Assembly (NCBI GenBank): GCA_021828925.1
Contig: JAJZCT010000223.1
Location: 1 to 6,099, forward strand
From: Planctomycetota bacterium
Lineage (GTDB): Bacteria > Planctomycetota > Phycisphaerae > WQYP01
DNA: 6,099 nt
Direction of reading: 5' to 3'
Shown: piece after piece, positions 6,086-6,099 of the stretch
How positions within the stretch are numbered: position 1 is the first letter of the stretch
Layout: every line of letters starts with the position of its first letter
The notes under the pieces: model-generated
The model's input: the letters and a program-made list of their open reading frames with translations, nothing else
The model's database searches: none
What the model was told of the DNA's origin: nothing
Made by a program: the position numbers and the translations under genes

Positions 6086-6099
6086 TTGAATACCCAGAA
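6086..6099 (+). CDS. Probable start of the next gene, cut by the window edge
   Basis: A TTG at 6086 is preceded by AGGAG (6073-6077) at eight bases and would begin Met-Asn-Thr-Gln, open to the window end. In pilMNOPQ-type clusters the next gene is the secretin, but nothing in four codons can show this. Alternative in-frame starts are ATGs at 6035 and 6041, and another frame opens from ATG 6061; none has as good a ribosome-binding site. Confidence 0.35.

Overview
The window looks like part of a type IV pilus (or related secretion) assembly operon from a bacterium, most likely a member of the Planctomycetota. The lineage call is an inference. It rests on the long PilM protein with an attached PilN-like membrane segment, and on two downstream single-span proteins of a style I associate with that phylum. 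The window contains no rRNA or marker gene that could settle it.

Layout: positions 1-89 are a leader with a conspicuous imperfect hairpin. Positions 90-2246 encode a 718-residue PilM-like actin-fold ATPase. It continues through a PilN-like cytoplasmic motif and a membrane helix into a long periplasmic part. A 136-bp gap follows, holding two tandem hairpins, the first terminator-like. Positions 2383-3885 encode a 500-residue single-span protein of unknown family. After 37 bp comes a 626-residue single-span protein (3923-5803). The last roughly 280 bp before a probable new gene start at 6086 hold no credible gene but several small inverted repeats. All genes are on the + strand.

How they fit together: the order is that of the classical pilM-N-O-P-Q cluster, with pilM and pilN apparently merged and two unrecognised proteins in the O and P positions. 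The product starting at 6086 would be the candidate secretin (Q), but only about four codons are visible. By analogy, the fused PilM-PilN would sit on the cytoplasmic face and inner membrane. The two single-span proteins would extend into the periplasm and link the platform to an outer-membrane channel.

The most unusual feature is that all three consecutive, otherwise unrelated proteins carry the same Gly-Gly-Phe-Gly-Pro-Pro tandem repeat in their periplasmic parts. Codons differ between most repeat units, so the motif appears to be kept at protein level rather than being a recent DNA slippage product.
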